Under the pieces are notes generated by a model. It had not been told where the DNA came from. It worked only from the letters and a program-made list of their open reading frames with translations, and searched no databases. A stretch of DNA of 64,000 nucleotides from Bacteroidales bacterium (lineage in GTDB: Bacteria; Bacteroidota; Bacteroidia; Bacteroidales; Bacteroidaceae): the NCBI GenBank assembly GCA_004557035.1, contig SFFB01000009.1:1-64000 (forward strand). Direction: 5' to 3'. Shown here in pieces: positions 11,057 to 19,359 of this stretch (its first letter is position 1; every line of letters starts with the position of its first letter). Made by a program: the position numbers and the translations under genes.

Positions 11057-11878
11057 TTAAGCTTGAGGCCGCAACATAATGCCGTTGAATATCCGGCCGC
11101 TGTCGATGCCGAGCCGACGGGCCGAGAAAAACCGCTCGTCGGCATATGTGCAAATGTCGGCCACCATAATATTGGGCAGCATCACTCCGGCCTCGAGCAG
11201 TTCTTCTGTGCAGGCAGCGCTCAGATTAATGTGCCATTTTCCGCTTTCTGCGGCAGGATAGCGACAGCCTATATCGTCTATTCTGAACCCGGCTGCGTCA
11301 AAAGCCTCGGCCACTTCGTCTCCCACTTCGAAAGCCTGCTGTGAGATGCAAGGTCCAATCGCCACGCTCAACTCTTCGGGCACTGTGCCGAAATAATCGT
11401 GCATAGCTTGCACAGCCTTCGGAATGATATGAGCCACTGTGCCGCGCCAACCGGCATGGATGGCGGCCACGGCCTGATGGGTTTTGTCATAAAAGAGCAA
11501 TGGCACACAGTCGGCCGTCGACACACCGATACAGATACCGGCGGTTTGGGTCATCACACCGTCAACGCCCTCAAGCAAATCTTCTTGACTGGTTTTGTCC
11601 TGACCCAAAAACTCTGCGTCGATAAGACGGATTTCGGTGCCGTGGGTCTGTCGTGGCAAGACGAGGCTTGCGTCGTCCACACCGAGCAAGCGGCAAAGCG
11701 ATAGTCTATTGGCCGACACGGCTTCAGGATTGTCGCCGCAATAATGGGTTATGTTGAAACCGGCATAGGGGCCAACACCTACACCGCCGGCACGCATTGT
11801 GCTGAATGCCATAACGCTTTCGTCAAGACAATAATGGAGCAAAATTGGCTTGTTTTCGGTTGGATTAGACATCATCAT
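11057..11878 (-). CDS. pgeF: Laccase-domain protein (YfiH/PgeF family)
   Basis: Family of copper/zinc-binding cytoplasmic proteins once called polyphenol oxidases; characterised members act as purine nucleoside phosphorylase/adenosine deaminase or as editing factor for peptidoglycan precursors. Hallmarks are present: [10 protein letters not shown] (Cys ligand), [11 protein letters not shown] (His ligand) and [13 protein letters not shown]. About 273 residues. Three successive ATG codons (11878, 11875, 11872) overlap the last codons of obg (GATGATGTCTAA), so translation is probably coupled; which ATG is used cannot be decided. The long upstream open frame lies inside obg and is rejected. Confidence 0.88.
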   Translation of the reverse strand: MMMSNPTENKPILLHYCLDESVMAFSTMRAGGVGVGPYAGFNITHYCGDNPEAVSANRLSLCRLLGVDDASLVLPRQTHGTEIRLIDAEFLGQDKTSQEDLLEGVDGVMTQTAGICIGVSTADCVPLLFYDKTHQAVAAIHAGWRGTVAHIIPKAVQAMHDYFGTVPEELSVAIGPCISQQAFEVGDEVAEAFDAAGFRIDDIGCRYPAAESGKWHINLSAACTEELLEAGVMLPNIMVADICTYADERFFSARRLGIDSGRIFNGIMLRPQA

Positions 11879-13025
11879 CAAGATATTCAATTTCGTATTC
11901 GTCAAGATCGTCTTCTTCGACATCTTCCAGGCTGTCGTCTTGCCAGTCGGCAAAATCGGCCGAAAAGTCTCTCACCTCTCGGTCGCGGTGCGTGATTTGT
12001 CCACCTTCAGAGATGGCCTGCAGTTTATTGCTTTCGCTGTTGAGTTCGGCCCAAAGTGCGTCTTTGAGTTTGTCAAGCCCCAATCCGGTAACGGCAGATA
12101 TAAACACCACGGGAAGATCGTCGGGCAACTCTTCACGCAGCATCTCCATGAGTTCTTCATCGAGCAGGTCGCACTTGGTGACGGCCAAAATGCGGTGTTT
12201 ATCGAGCATACCGGGATTGAACTTGGCCAACTCTTCTAGCAAAATTTCATATTCGCGCTTGATGTGCTCAGTGTCGCCTGGCACCATAAAGAGCAATAGC
12301 GAGTTGCGTTCGATATGACGCAAAAATCTCAGTCCCAAACCCTTGCCCTCACTGGCACCTTCGATGATGCCTGGGATATCGGCCATCACAAACGAGCGGC
12401 CTTCGCGATATGGCACAATGCCGAGAGAGGGTTCGAGTGTGGTAAAGGGATAGTTGGCAATCTTTGGGCGTGCCGACGAAAGCGACGACAGCAATGTAGA
12501 TTTGCCGGCATTGGGAAATCCCACCAAACCCACATCGGCCAGGAGCTTGAGTTCGAGGATGACCATCATCTCCTGCATCGGTTCTCCAGGCTGTGCATAG
12601 CGCGGAGTCTGATTGGTGGCAGTGCAAAACTGCTTGTTGCCCAGTCCGCCACGACCGCCTTTGAGCAGCATGACGAGCTGGCCGTCTTCGGTCACGTCAC
12701 AGATATATTTACCCGTTTCGGCATCATAGGCCACCGTACCAAGCGGTACGTCGATATATTTATCTTCGCCGTCCGACCCGTGAGAGCAACATTTCGACCC
12801 GTTGCCACCGTGTCCGGCAAAGACATGTCGCTCATAGCGCAAATGGAGCAAGGTCCAATAGTTGTGATTGCCTCTCAGATAGACGTGTCCGCCACGACCG
12901 CCGTCACCGCCGTCCGGTCCGCCGTTGGGTTGGTATTTGGCCCGATGCAGGTGCATGGAACCGCGTCCGCCTTTGCCCGAGCGGCAATATATTTTCACAT
13001 AGTCTACGAAATTGCTTTCAGCCAT
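11865..13025 (-). CDS. obg: GTPase Obg/CgtA
   Basis: Ribosome-associated GTPase needed for 50S maturation and stress control. 386 residues: glycine-rich Obg fold (1-160, e.g. [14 protein letters not shown]), then a G domain with G1 GFPNAGKST at 169-177, switch [11 protein letters not shown]3 [12 protein letters not shown] and G4 TKCD, and an acidic C-terminal tail ([17 protein letters not shown]) as in other Bacteroidetes. Its last codons overlap the start of the laccase-domain gene. Upstream lies a dispersed repeat and adk on the same strand. Confidence 0.97.
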   Translation of the reverse strand: MAESNFVDYVKIYCRSGKGGRGSMHLHRAKYQPNGGPDGGDGGRGGHVYLRGNHNYWTLLHLRYERHVFAGHGGNGSKCCSHGSDGEDKYIDVPLGTVAYDAETGKYICDVTEDGQLVMLLKGGRGGLGNKQFCTATNQTPRYAQPGEPMQEMMVILELKLLADVGLVGFPNAGKSTLLSSLSSARPKIANYPFTTLEPSLGIVPYREGRSFVMADIPGIIEGASEGKGLGLRFLRHIERNSLLLFMVPGDTEHIKREYEILLEELAKFNPGMLDKHRILAVTKCDLLDEELMEMLREELPDDLPVVFISAVTGLGLDKLKDALWAELNSESNKLQAISEGGQITHRDREVRDFSADFADWQDDSLEDVEEDDLDEYEIEYLDDDV

Positions 13026-13127
13026 AAGTGGTTTTGAGGTAATGTGAGATAATGTTTGAGGCGAAGAGAAAAGAGAGGAAGTAATAAGCAGGTGGTGAAA
13101 TGATTAAGAGCATCCTCGTATGCCATA

Positions 13128-13185
13128 CAAGTTGGTGCAAAGCGAGCGCTATCAAACTTGTTTAAATTGCCGAGCCGCGGCCCAA
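13128..13185. repeat. Dispersed intergenic repeat, CTCGGCA / AAACAAGTTT type, copy 2
   Basis: Read on the minus strand it gives GCGGCTCGGCAATTTAAAC, then AAGTTTG and a CGCTCGCTTTGCACCAAC tail. This is the same block order as 1868-1946 and 52033-52085. Located between obg and adk, next to an AGACTAAG-type arm. Confidence 0.6.
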
Positions 13186-13264
13186 ATTGCAAGCCCTTAC
13201 AGGGTTTGCCGGGCCGCTAAAACTCTCTTAGACTCTTAGTCTCTTAGACTTTTAGACTCTTATT
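13186..13264. repeat. Degenerate palindrome module plus AGACTAAG-type arm
   Basis: GCCCTTACAGGGTTTGCCGGGCCGC (a split copy of the GCCCTGTAAGGGC/GGCCGC modules of the long palindromes) is followed by a pyrimidine arm of TCTTAGACTCTTAGTCTC units. It ends at the adk stop codon. Looks like one half of the composite element seen whole at 33.6 and 42.4 kb. Confidence 0.5.
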
Positions 13265-13265
13265 C

Positions 13266-13835
13266 TCAGAACTGGTCAATCACTTCACAGAGTGCAGCAT
13301 TGATTTCTTCGAGAGCGCCGTAGCCTTTCACGCTATGACGCTTGCCGGCGGCTTCATACCAAGCGATGAGGGGAGCAGTCTGATTGTGGTAGACACTCAA
13401 GCGCTTAGCAATGGTTTCGGCATTGTCGTCAGCCCGTCCGGATGTCTTGCCACGAGCGATGAGGCGCTCCATAAGCATCTCTTCGGGCACGTCAAGTTCG
13501 AGCATTCCCGAAACGGCCGTACCTCTTTCAGAGAGCATCTTGTCGAGCGCTTCGGCTTGAGGCACTGTGCGGGGAAAACCGTCGAAGATGACACCCTCAC
13601 AAGGGCAAAGACTGTCGTAGACCGAAGCGAGAATATCGATCATCAATTCGTCGGGTATGAGTTGACCCTGGTCGATAAAGCCCTTGGCCGTTTTGCCGAG
13701 CTCCGTGCCGTTTTGAATTTCAGCACGCAACACGTCGCCGGTGCTGATGTGTTTGAAACCATATTTTTTGACCAAAAGATCGCTTTGTGTGCCTTTTCCG
13801 GAACCGGGAGCACCGAAGATGACAATGTTTTTCAT
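13266..13835 (-). CDS. adk: Adenylate kinase
   Basis: Interconverts ATP + AMP and 2 ADP. 189 residues, the short type with no zinc-binding LID insertion. The P-loop GAPGSGKGTQ is at residues 7-16, the AMP-site segment HISTGDVLRAEI near 34-45, FDGFPRT near 84-90, and the LID RGKTSGRADDN near 128. Start ATG at 13835. Upstream is hpt on the same strand about 210 bases away, separated by a degenerate palindromic repeat; downstream are repeats and obg. Confidence 0.97.
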   Translation of the reverse strand: MKNIVIFGAPGSGKGTQSDLLVKKYGFKHISTGDVLRAEIQNGTELGKTAKGFIDQGQLIPDELMIDILASVYDSLCPCEGVIFDGFPRTVPQAEALDKMLSERGTAVSGMLELDVPEEMLMERLIARGKTSGRADDNAETIAKRLSVYHNQTAPLIAWYEAAGKRHSVKGYGALEEINAALCEVIDQF

Positions 13836-13939
13836 GTCCAGTTTAATTATCTATGTGTTAAGATGAAAATCGGGATATGTATGTGAAAGGGTTTTAGATT
13901 GATAAAATTCTCTGACTATTTATTTCAGAGCGGCAGAGC

Positions 13940-14032
13940 AATGTCTGTAAGGCCGTTACATAGTTGGCCCAGACCTAACGACCTGTAAAGTGACGCCCGG
14001 ACAGGGCCCAACGTGGCCGCGACTATATTTAG
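13940..14032. repeat. Degenerate copy of the composite palindrome
   Basis: Contains CTGTAAGGCCGTTACATAG, then GGCCCAGACCTAACGACCTG, GACGCCCGGACAGGGCCC and ends in ACGTGGCCGCGA. These are recognisable but mutated versions of the hairpin modules at 23.7, 33.6 and 42.4 kb. Located between adk and hpt. Confidence 0.5.
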
Positions 14033-14048
14033 CCTCTTTATCTCCAAT

Positions 14049-14585
14049 TCACTCCACCACCGTATAGATGGATTTGAGATTGCGTCCCTCGCCGTCGTAG
14101 TCGAGGCCGTAACCCAAGATAAAGTCGTTGGGTATCTCGAAGCAGCAATACTTCACGTCGAGATCCACTTTGAGATTGCCGGGTTTCACCAAGAGCGAGG
14201 CGATGCGTACTTCTGCCGGATGTTTTTCTTTAAGGATGGAAAGCAACTCTTTCATAGTCAGCCCCGAGTCTATAATATCTTCCACCACGACAACGTGGCG
14301 ACCTTCAACGTCCTCGGTCAGTCCGATGAGCTCTTTCACCCGTCCGGTCGATTTGGTACCTTGATAGGAGGCCATACGCACGAAGGCAATTTCACAGGGA
14401 GCGTCAATGCCGCGCATCAAGTCGGCAGCAAATACAAAAGAGCCGTTCAACACTGCCAGCAGCAACGGTTTCTTGTCGCCCCAGTCAGCGGCAATCTGCC
14501 GAGCCACTTCGGCCACGCGGGCTTTAATCTTTTCTTCGGGGAGAAACATTTTGAATGGTTTGTCTCTCACTTGTATGGTATCCAT
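14049..14585 (-). CDS. hpt: Hypoxanthine phosphoribosyltransferase
   Basis: Purine salvage: transfers phosphoribose from PRPP to hypoxanthine or guanine. 178 residues. The PRPP-binding motif VVVVEDIIDSGLT is near residues 95-107, and the flexible-loop region MASYQGTKSTGRV near 71-83. ATG at 14585 (MDTIQVRDKPF). A TAAATTTG element on the minus strand at 14679-14686 is a plausible -7 box about 95 bases upstream. Followed on the same strand by adk. Confidence 0.94.
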   Translation of the reverse strand: MDTIQVRDKPFKMFLPEEKIKARVAEVARQIAADWGDKKPLLLAVLNGSFVFAADLMRGIDAPCEIAFVRMASYQGTKSTGRVKELIGLTEDVEGRHVVVVEDIIDSGLTMKELLSILKEKHPAEVRIASLLVKPGNLKVDLDVKYCCFEIPNDFILGYGLDYDGEGRNLKSIYTVVE

Positions 14586-14856
14586 ATCGCTTTATTTATT
14601 ATATAGGTATGGCGACTCCGGCATTCTTCATTCATATGTCGAGTTGACGCTAGGTCGCGCACTTCTTCTAAATTATGGCAAATTTACAATTTTGCCTCAA
14701 ACAAGACGTCGTCTGTCTTAAGTTTTTATGAAAATTGCGCTCGTTTCGCTGCTAAATTTCATTCTCATCTTGCTGAGAAGGTGTAAAATCTGCCCTATCA
14801 AGACGTCGCCCCACCCCACTCCTACCAGGCTTTGTGATAAAAATTAGGGCGAAATA
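14586..14856. other. Intergenic region between hpt and the SRP RNA
   Basis: About 270 bases with divergent promoters at its two ends: the hpt -7 candidate at 14679-14686 (minus) and the SRP RNA promoter from 14857 (plus). No convincing gene was found; a 92-codon open frame on the minus strand crosses into the SRP RNA and is not credible. Confidence 0.5.
14679..14686 (-). promoter_or_regulatory. Candidate -7 element for hpt
   Basis: TAAATTTG on the minus strand, a full match to TAnnTTTG, giving a leader of roughly 85-90 bases before the hpt ATG at 14585. No good TTG partner was found at the expected distance. Confidence 0.4.
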
Positions 14857-14887
14857 TTGTCTGTTAAAAAATAAAGTTCTAAATTTG
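14857..14887 (+). promoter_or_regulatory. Bacteroidetes-type promoter of the SRP RNA/tRNA-Thr unit
   Basis: TTG (14857-14859), 20 bases, then TAAATTTG (14880-14887): an exact fit to TTG-N20-TAnnTTTG. Transcription would start near 14893, just before the GGGTAGGTGCTGCA that begins the SRP RNA. Confidence 0.7.
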
Positions 14888-14893
14888 CACACG

Positions 14894-15002
14894 AAATCAA
14901 ACGGGTAGGTGCTGCACGGCCAGCTCCTTTCAAATCCTCCAGGGCTTGACCGCAGCAAAGGTAGAAGGTCGTAGCGGCGCGATGCAGAGAGCTTACCCAC
15001 CC
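14894..15002 (+). ncRNA. ffs: Small signal recognition particle RNA (4.5S type)
   Basis: RNA scaffold of the SRP, which binds Ffh and delivers nascent membrane proteins to FtsY. The segment has the order I recall for Bacteroidetes SRP RNAs: GGTGCTGCACGGCCAGCTCC, then TTTCAAATCC, the apical strand CCAGGGC...GCAGCAAAGGTAG (14939-14963) with the SRP-characteristic GCAGC, then GTCGTAGCGGCGCGATGCAG. The ends GGGTA and TACCC pair, giving a hairpin of about 105 bases. The strong promoter in front supports a stable RNA. Its 3' end touches the tRNA-Thr 5' end. The apical loop is not the usual GGAA. Assigned by eye, without a covariance search. Confidence 0.75.
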
Positions 15003-15076
15003 GCCTCTTTAGCTCAGTTGGCCAGAGCACGTGATTTGTAATCTCGGGGTCGTTGGTTCGAATCCGACAAGAGGCT
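15003..15076 (+). tRNA. tRNA-Thr (anticodon TGT)
   Basis: Cloverleaf: acceptor GCCTCTT/AAGAGGC with discriminator T, D arm AGCTCAGTTGGCCAGAGC, anticodon arm CGTGA-TTTGTAA-TCTCG with anticodon TGT (reads ACA), T arm GTTGG-TTCGAAT-CCGAC. The anticodon stem has one T-T mismatch. No encoded CCA. It follows the SRP RNA with no gap and is followed by a terminator at 15103-15144. Confidence 0.93.
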
Positions 15077-15102
15077 CAAAAGAAATACTTTGTTTGACTA
15101 AA

Positions 15103-15144
15103 ACGGGGCATCTACTCCTTTCGGCGGTGATGCCCGTTTTTTTA
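15103..15144 (+). terminator. Rho-independent terminator after tRNA-Thr
   Basis: ACGGGGCATC (15103-15112) pairs with GATGCCCGT (15129-15137), followed by a run of seven T. Strong classical terminator separating the SRP RNA/tRNA-Thr unit from tRNA-Pro. Confidence 0.85.
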
Positions 15145-15169
15145 AGACAAAACACCACAAAACAACGTG

Positions 15170-15247
15170 CGGGGTGTGGCGCAGTCCGGTTAGCGCGCCT
15201 GCTTTGGGAGCAGGAGGTCATGGGTTCGAATCCCGTTACCCCGACCA
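15170..15247 (+). tRNA. tRNA-Pro (anticodon TGG)
   Basis: Acceptor CGGGGTG pairs with TACCCCG, discriminator A and encoded CCA. Anticodon arm CCTGC-TTTGGGA-GCAGG gives anticodon TGG (reads CCA and, with wobble, other Pro codons). T arm ATGGG-TTCGAAT-CCCGT. Encodes its own CCA, unlike the neighbouring tRNA-Thr. Confidence 0.95.
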
Positions 15248-15253
15248 CAGATG

Positions 15254-15307
15254 TACTTCACTGGTTTACATACATTTAGACGTATGAGACAAGTGAAGTA
15301 TTATTTT
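15254..15307 (+). terminator. Probable terminator after tRNA-Pro
   Basis: TACTTCACT (15254-15262) and AGTGAAGTA (15292-15300) are perfect reverse complements with a 29-base loop, followed by TTATTTTT. The long loop makes it weaker than the previous terminator. Confidence 0.5.
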
Positions 15308-15512
15308 TGCCCGTCACCGATGCCGCGACAGCTTTTCTATGAGATTGTATGAATATTCACACGCATGCTATGCTTTATAGGCAGGCAGACGCAGATTTGA
15401 CGACGAGAGAATGAAAAAAAGACTTTGATTGGGTTGATAATGGTTGGAATGACAGAACGACGGTGTCTGCTTCGTGATGATATGACGAGACTATCTGAAA
15501 TAATGGCCACCA

Positions 15513-15728
15513 TTAAAAATCATACTGCCACTCTATCTCGTATTGACCTTTTAATATCTCGGGACAACTATCGTCCGGCAATTCTGTCTTGATTAGCTTA
15601 ATGGCAGTCAAAACGTCTTTCTTACATTCTACTATGGTGTCACCGGCCGCATAGAGACCTTCACAGTTGTCTGCCGTGACCCCAAAATGGTCTTTGCTCT
15701 TGCAAATCTTGATAATGAGTTCATTCAT
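15513..15728 (-). CDS. Orphan HicB-like antitoxin-domain protein
   Basis: 71 residues (MNELIIKICKSKDHFGVTAD ...). The pattern 'CKSKDHFGVTADNCEGLYAAGDTIVE' fits the partial RNase-H-like fold of HicB proteins, where a short beta hairpin is followed by a glycine turn and two strands and helices. There is no ribbon-helix-helix or HTH tail for DNA binding. No hicA-sized toxin frame lies on either side, so it is solitary. Two ATGs (15731, 15728) are adjacent. Such orphans are common in Bacteroidales; whether they still neutralise a distant toxin is unknown. Confidence 0.6.
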   Translation of the reverse strand: MNELIIKICKSKDHFGVTADNCEGLYAAGDTIVECKKDVLTAIKLIKTELPDDSCPEILKGQYEIEWQYDF

Positions 15729-15769
15729 CATACGGAAGTCAATTACTTAGCCGCTAACATATAAGTATC

Positions 15770-16792
15770 CTATTTGTATTGCACCAGCTTCTTATAAATC
15801 GGAAGAATAAGCATCGACACAGCCAACGATGCCATTACCAATGCCACATAAATGAGCAGAGGAAACCGAAGGGCATAGAAATATTCAGACCATAGATAAT
15901 AGGCGAAGAAGGTGTGGCATAGCCACATATTGGTGGAGTGTCTGCCAAAGAACATCAGGCAACGCTTGAACCAAATAGGCCTGCTGATGAGCACATACAG
16001 GGGTATGCACGCCAACACGAAAAACGCATTGAGAATAGACGGGCCCAAACTCATCCTCAACAGGCATAATGCCATCAAGACCATGATGCATAAACCGCTC
16101 TTCAACCGACGCCAGTTCAACAACCGCTCAAACCAATGGTTGAAAGCAAAGGCTGCAGCACCTACGAAAACAAACAACAACTTGACGGTGTTGAAGCAGA
16201 GTGTGACCAGCGGATGCTCTAACACAGCATCCGGCAAATATTTTCCACACGTGGTGCAAAGGAGATAGACCGCGGCGGTCAGCAACAACGGGGCATAGCC
16301 AATATGATAATTTCCCGGTTCTGTCTGCTTGGCAATCGCACGAAACAAGTATGGAGAAACCAAGGACAAAATCACATAAGGAAGCAGAAACCACCATTCG
16401 GCATTGTATGAAAAGTCAAGGCCAATCATATTGAGTAAAAAGATGTCTGCCCCGCCGGGATAGGCTTCAGGTTTCACCCAACAAGCGATAGGGATGAACA
16501 GAAAGAATATGATCCAAAAGTTCACATACAGTTTAAAGACACGTTGCAGGCAATGGCGGATGTTCAGACGCCCTTGGCGGAAGGAAATGGCGTGCCCATA
16601 ACCACTCACAAACAGATAGATGGGTACACAGAAACCGGCCACGCGGCTCAAAGCATAGACCAAAGGCTTACCGTTCCAGAACTGGACATAGGTGGTACAC
16701 TCTGCCACGCGCTCCTGCGTATTGAACAGATGCAGCAAGAGCATCAGCAGAATGGCTACTCCCTTCAATTCGAGCGATGTGTCCTTGTTCAT
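15770..16792 (-). CDS. Acyltransferase family 3 membrane protein
   Basis: 340 residues from the ATG at 16792 (MNKDTSLELKGVAILLMLLLHLF). Ten or so hydrophobic helices; the first helix carries the family pattern KGVAILLMLLLH with the catalytic-type His, followed by an RVAGFCVPIYLFVSGYGHA helix. Members O-acylate surface polysaccharides, peptidoglycan or small molecules; the substrate here is unknown. The frame is open further upstream but would overlap the next gene, so that start is rejected. The phrase FFGRHSTNMWLCHTFF near the end is also typical. Confidence 0.85.
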   Translation of the reverse strand: MNKDTSLELKGVAILLMLLLHLFNTQERVAECTTYVQFWNGKPLVYALSRVAGFCVPIYLFVSGYGHAISFRQGRLNIRHCLQRVFKLYVNFWIIFFLFIPIACWVKPEAYPGGADIFLLNMIGLDFSYNAEWWFLLPYVILSLVSPYLFRAIAKQTEPGNYHIGYAPLLLTAAVYLLCTTCGKYLPDAVLEHPLVTLCFNTVKLLFVFVGAAAFAFNHWFERLLNWRRLKSGLCIMVLMALCLLRMSLGPSILNAFFVLACIPLYVLISRPIWFKRCLMFFGRHSTNMWLCHTFFAYYLWSEYFYALRFPLLIYVALVMASLAVSMLILPIYKKLVQYK

Positions 16793-16832
16793 CCTGTTGT
16801 TTGCAATAAAGATGTTGGCATCCGGTCTTTCG

Positions 16833-17282
16833 TTATTGGGCCACAGAAATATGTGCAGGGTTTTCCGGCCATACATCTTCCCAAAACTTGCGCTCTACTT
16901 CTTCGCTCATCAATTCGCCTGAGTGACCATGGCGCCAGTTTATTTCAGGGATGAGGCGTTCAAGTTGTTCGATGGTGATGCACGGCTGGTCGGGATCGCA
17001 GGGATGCTGGATGGAGATGTCGACATAGTGGCGCTTTCGGGAAGAACCGGCCCAGTCGTCACCCGTATAAGGCTCTGACAAGAACACTCCATGATAGACC
17101 ACACCACACGGCTCATCACCTACGCGTACCATAATATATTTATCGCCAGCGTGGGCATTCTCCCATTCATAAATGCTCCAATCGCCACAGAAACCATCGG
17201 GCCATTTCTCGCGTGCGGCTCTGAACTCATCAATCTTGCTGCTGCTGATGGCCGGGTTCCATCGCATAATATAGGTGCTCAT
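16833..17282 (-). CDS. Conserved hypothetical protein, 149 aa
   Basis: Starts MSTYIMRWNPAISSSKIDEF at the ATG 17282; an upstream extension of 24 residues is possible but less likely. Rich in Trp and His, acidic, no signal peptide or membrane segment. The N-terminal part (MRWNPAISS ... GDKYIMVRVGDEPCGVVYHGVFLSEPY) suggests a small beta barrel of the PUA/EVE-like type that binds modified bases, but this is only a resemblance of pattern. Upstream of the acyltransferase by 40 bases on the same strand. Confidence 0.65.
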   Translation of the reverse strand: MSTYIMRWNPAISSSKIDEFRAAREKWPDGFCGDWSIYEWENAHAGDKYIMVRVGDEPCGVVYHGVFLSEPYTGDDWAGSSRKRHYVDISIQHPCDPDQPCITIEQLERLIPEINWRHGHSGELMSEEVERKFWEDVWPENPAHISVAQ

Positions 17283-17441
17283 TCGACTTTTTTCTTGCTT
17301 TAAAACGTTATGCGCTATATTACCCAAAGTTTCGCCTTTTTCCCAATCACACAATCACGGGCTTATAACCAATTGTGTTTGAAGCGTTTGCTGTGACGGA
17401 AAGCTTTAATCACCTTCCGTCACAGTCTGTCACGCTTAAGG

Positions 17442-19301
17442 TTAGTCCACAATCAGTTTACGGGTGCCCTCGGCCGAGCGGATGATGTAGATGCCGCGGC
17501 CCAATTCTGACGGTTGCGACAGATAGACGCGGGTGCCGTCAAGGCGGTAGATGGCGGTGTCGTTGTTCCGACCGGCAGGGGTGACTGCGTCGATGCCGGT
17601 GAGATTACGCTGTAAGAAACTGAACTCAACCGTGCCGTCTGCGTTTTGAGCGATGTCGTAAATGGGTTTGCCCAGCAGGCCGCTACCGGTGTAGGTGATG
17701 GCTCTCACCGTCGACTCGTCAGTGAATTCCGTGTTGCCCGTCGTGCCGGGAAACAGGTCGCCTCTAAGCTCGGCTGGGGATGATATCTGTCTAATATGGG
17801 GGAAACTGCCGTCGGCCGGCACGATGGCCACGCGCTGCAGGTCGGGATCGTTGTTAACGATGTTTTGGTTCCACACCGACGAACTGTAATAGACGTGGGT
17901 GATGAGCATACCTTTCCCCATACTTTGGGGATACCAATGGCTCGGCTGGCGATTTTCAAGAATGAAATATTCCGATGGATTAGCGTCGGAGCGAAGGATG
18001 TAGGCCACCGAGGGATGCGCCTCGTCTGTCAGAGCGTGGTTGTACATCGTCACGGCCTTGGCCTCGGTGAGTTCTTCAAAGCGCTGCCAGCCCAGACGTG
18101 CGCGCTCGTAGGCGCTGTAACCCATAGGCTGATAGCCGTTTGACATATACTGTCCATAGTCCATCACCGACCACCACCCCGGTGTGGCCAAGGTGTTGTA
18201 TAAGTCTGGATTGCTGCCGGTATAATAGAGGTCGGAAAGACCGAGGGCGTGACCCATTTCGTGGATAAACACACCGATACCCTCCATATCTATGCTTTGG
18301 GCAATGCCGTTGCCATCGGCATCTTCCACAAAATTGCCGTTTTCATCGTAATAGTTTTTGGCCAATTCTGCTCCGACGTAATAGGAATTGAACTTGATGC
18401 CGCCACGCGTGTAGGCTTTGCGCCAGAAGTGGGGCCATATATAATCTTCCCAGTCGGCGTCGTAGGAGGTGTGCTGACCTTGACCGGCAAATATCACCAC
18501 TACACAAGGCACGCCGCCCAAAGAGGCATCGACGTATGTCGAAAAGTCCACGCCTTTGGCCTGGGCACTGTCGATGGCTTCGGGAATGAACTGGTTGATG
18601 CGCACGTTATGGTCGCTGCCGGAGTCTGCACCATAATAGACGTGGTCTTTAGACACGGCCACCTTGGCCACGACGTCGAATGTCGGACTGAAGAGACCGC
18701 CGCTCATGTCACGGAAATACTGCGCCACACTACCCTTGCCTTGGTCCAGAATAACGAAGTCGTCTTCGTTGAGCATACGCGAAACCTTTTCAATGGTTAT
18801 GGTGTCTTGAAACTTGATGTCGCTAAACTCGGCCATAATCACGGGAACGCGGCGGGCTCCCACACTGGGGATGGCTCCATTGGCAGACTCTCCGTAGGGG
18901 GTCAGACCGTCGGTGGTCGAAGCGGCACGCGAACTGCGCACGGCCGGCAAGGGGTTGAGCGAAGAGAGCAATTGAAGGGCGGCTGTGGTTTTCAGAGCCG
19001 AAGCGGATACAAACTGTTGCTCAGCTGTGCCACGCTCTGCCGGATTGTGGGCTTGAACGTCGGTGGCGGTCAAGCCATCGGCCGTTTGGGCGGCATAATA
19101 ATAAAATCCGTCTTTACCTCGTACCACGGCCAAGCCGTCGGCGGTGGTGTAGCAACCATAAAGGGGCGTTCCGACCACATTGAGGGTCACACGCTGACCG
19201 TCGGCCTGACGAAACGACATAGCCCGGCGATTGAGTTGTGCGGTCGAAGGCAGGGCCGTCATAAGCATCAACGCAAAGAGAAGAAGTAGGGATTTTTTCA
19301 T
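17442..19301 (-). CDS. Secreted M6-family metalloprotease
   Basis: 619 residues starting MKKSLLLLFALMLMTALPSTAQ, a clean Sec signal peptide. The zinc motif HEMGHALGLSD is at residues 347-357 (His347, Glu348, His351, Asp357), the metzincin-like pattern of the M6 (immune inhibitor A) family, followed by the DYGQYMSNGYQPMGYSAYERARLGW segment. The last ~45 residues (IDAVTPAGRNNDTAIYRLDG ... RGIYIIRSAEGTRKLIV) form the short C-terminal domain typical of exported Prevotella proteins and possibly a type IX secretion signal. The upstream in-frame extension precedes the signal peptide and is rejected. Lies 58 bases after mutS2 on the same strand. Confidence 0.9.
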   Translation of the reverse strand: MKKSLLLLFALMLMTALPSTAQLNRRAMSFRQADGQRVTLNVVGTPLYGCYTTADGLAVVRGKDGFYYYAAQTADGLTATDVQAHNPAERGTAEQQFVSASALKTTAALQLLSSLNPLPAVRSSRAASTTDGLTPYGESANGAIPSVGARRVPVIMAEFSDIKFQDTITIEKVSRMLNEDDFVILDQGKGSVAQYFRDMSGGLFSPTFDVVAKVAVSKDHVYYGADSGSDHNVRINQFIPEAIDSAQAKGVDFSTYVDASLGGVPCVVVIFAGQGQHTSYDADWEDYIWPHFWRKAYTRGGIKFNSYYVGAELAKNYYDENGNFVEDADGNGIAQSIDMEGIGVFIHEMGHALGLSDLYYTGSNPDLYNTLATPGWWSVMDYGQYMSNGYQPMGYSAYERARLGWQRFEELTEAKAVTMYNHALTDEAHPSVAYILRSDANPSEYFILENRQPSHWYPQSMGKGMLITHVYYSSSVWNQNIVNNDPDLQRVAIVPADGSFPHIRQISSPAELRGDLFPGTTGNTEFTDESTVRAITYTGSGLLGKPIYDIAQNADGTVEFSFLQRNLTGIDAVTPAGRNNDTAIYRLDGTRVYLSQPSELGRGIYIIRSAEGTRKLIVD

Positions 19302-19359
19302 ATTGATAAAGTTTTGATTTATTGTCTTATGTGAGGTTTTATTAAAGTGACAACTCAAA

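Noticed and set aside
11879..11953. Upstream in-frame extension of the laccase-domain gene.
   Set aside because: It lies wholly inside obg and does not match family N-termini; ATG 11878 or the two just after it are better.
15770..16876. Longer start of the acyltransferase at 16876.
   Set aside because: It would overlap the next gene and place 28 polar residues before the conserved first membrane helix.
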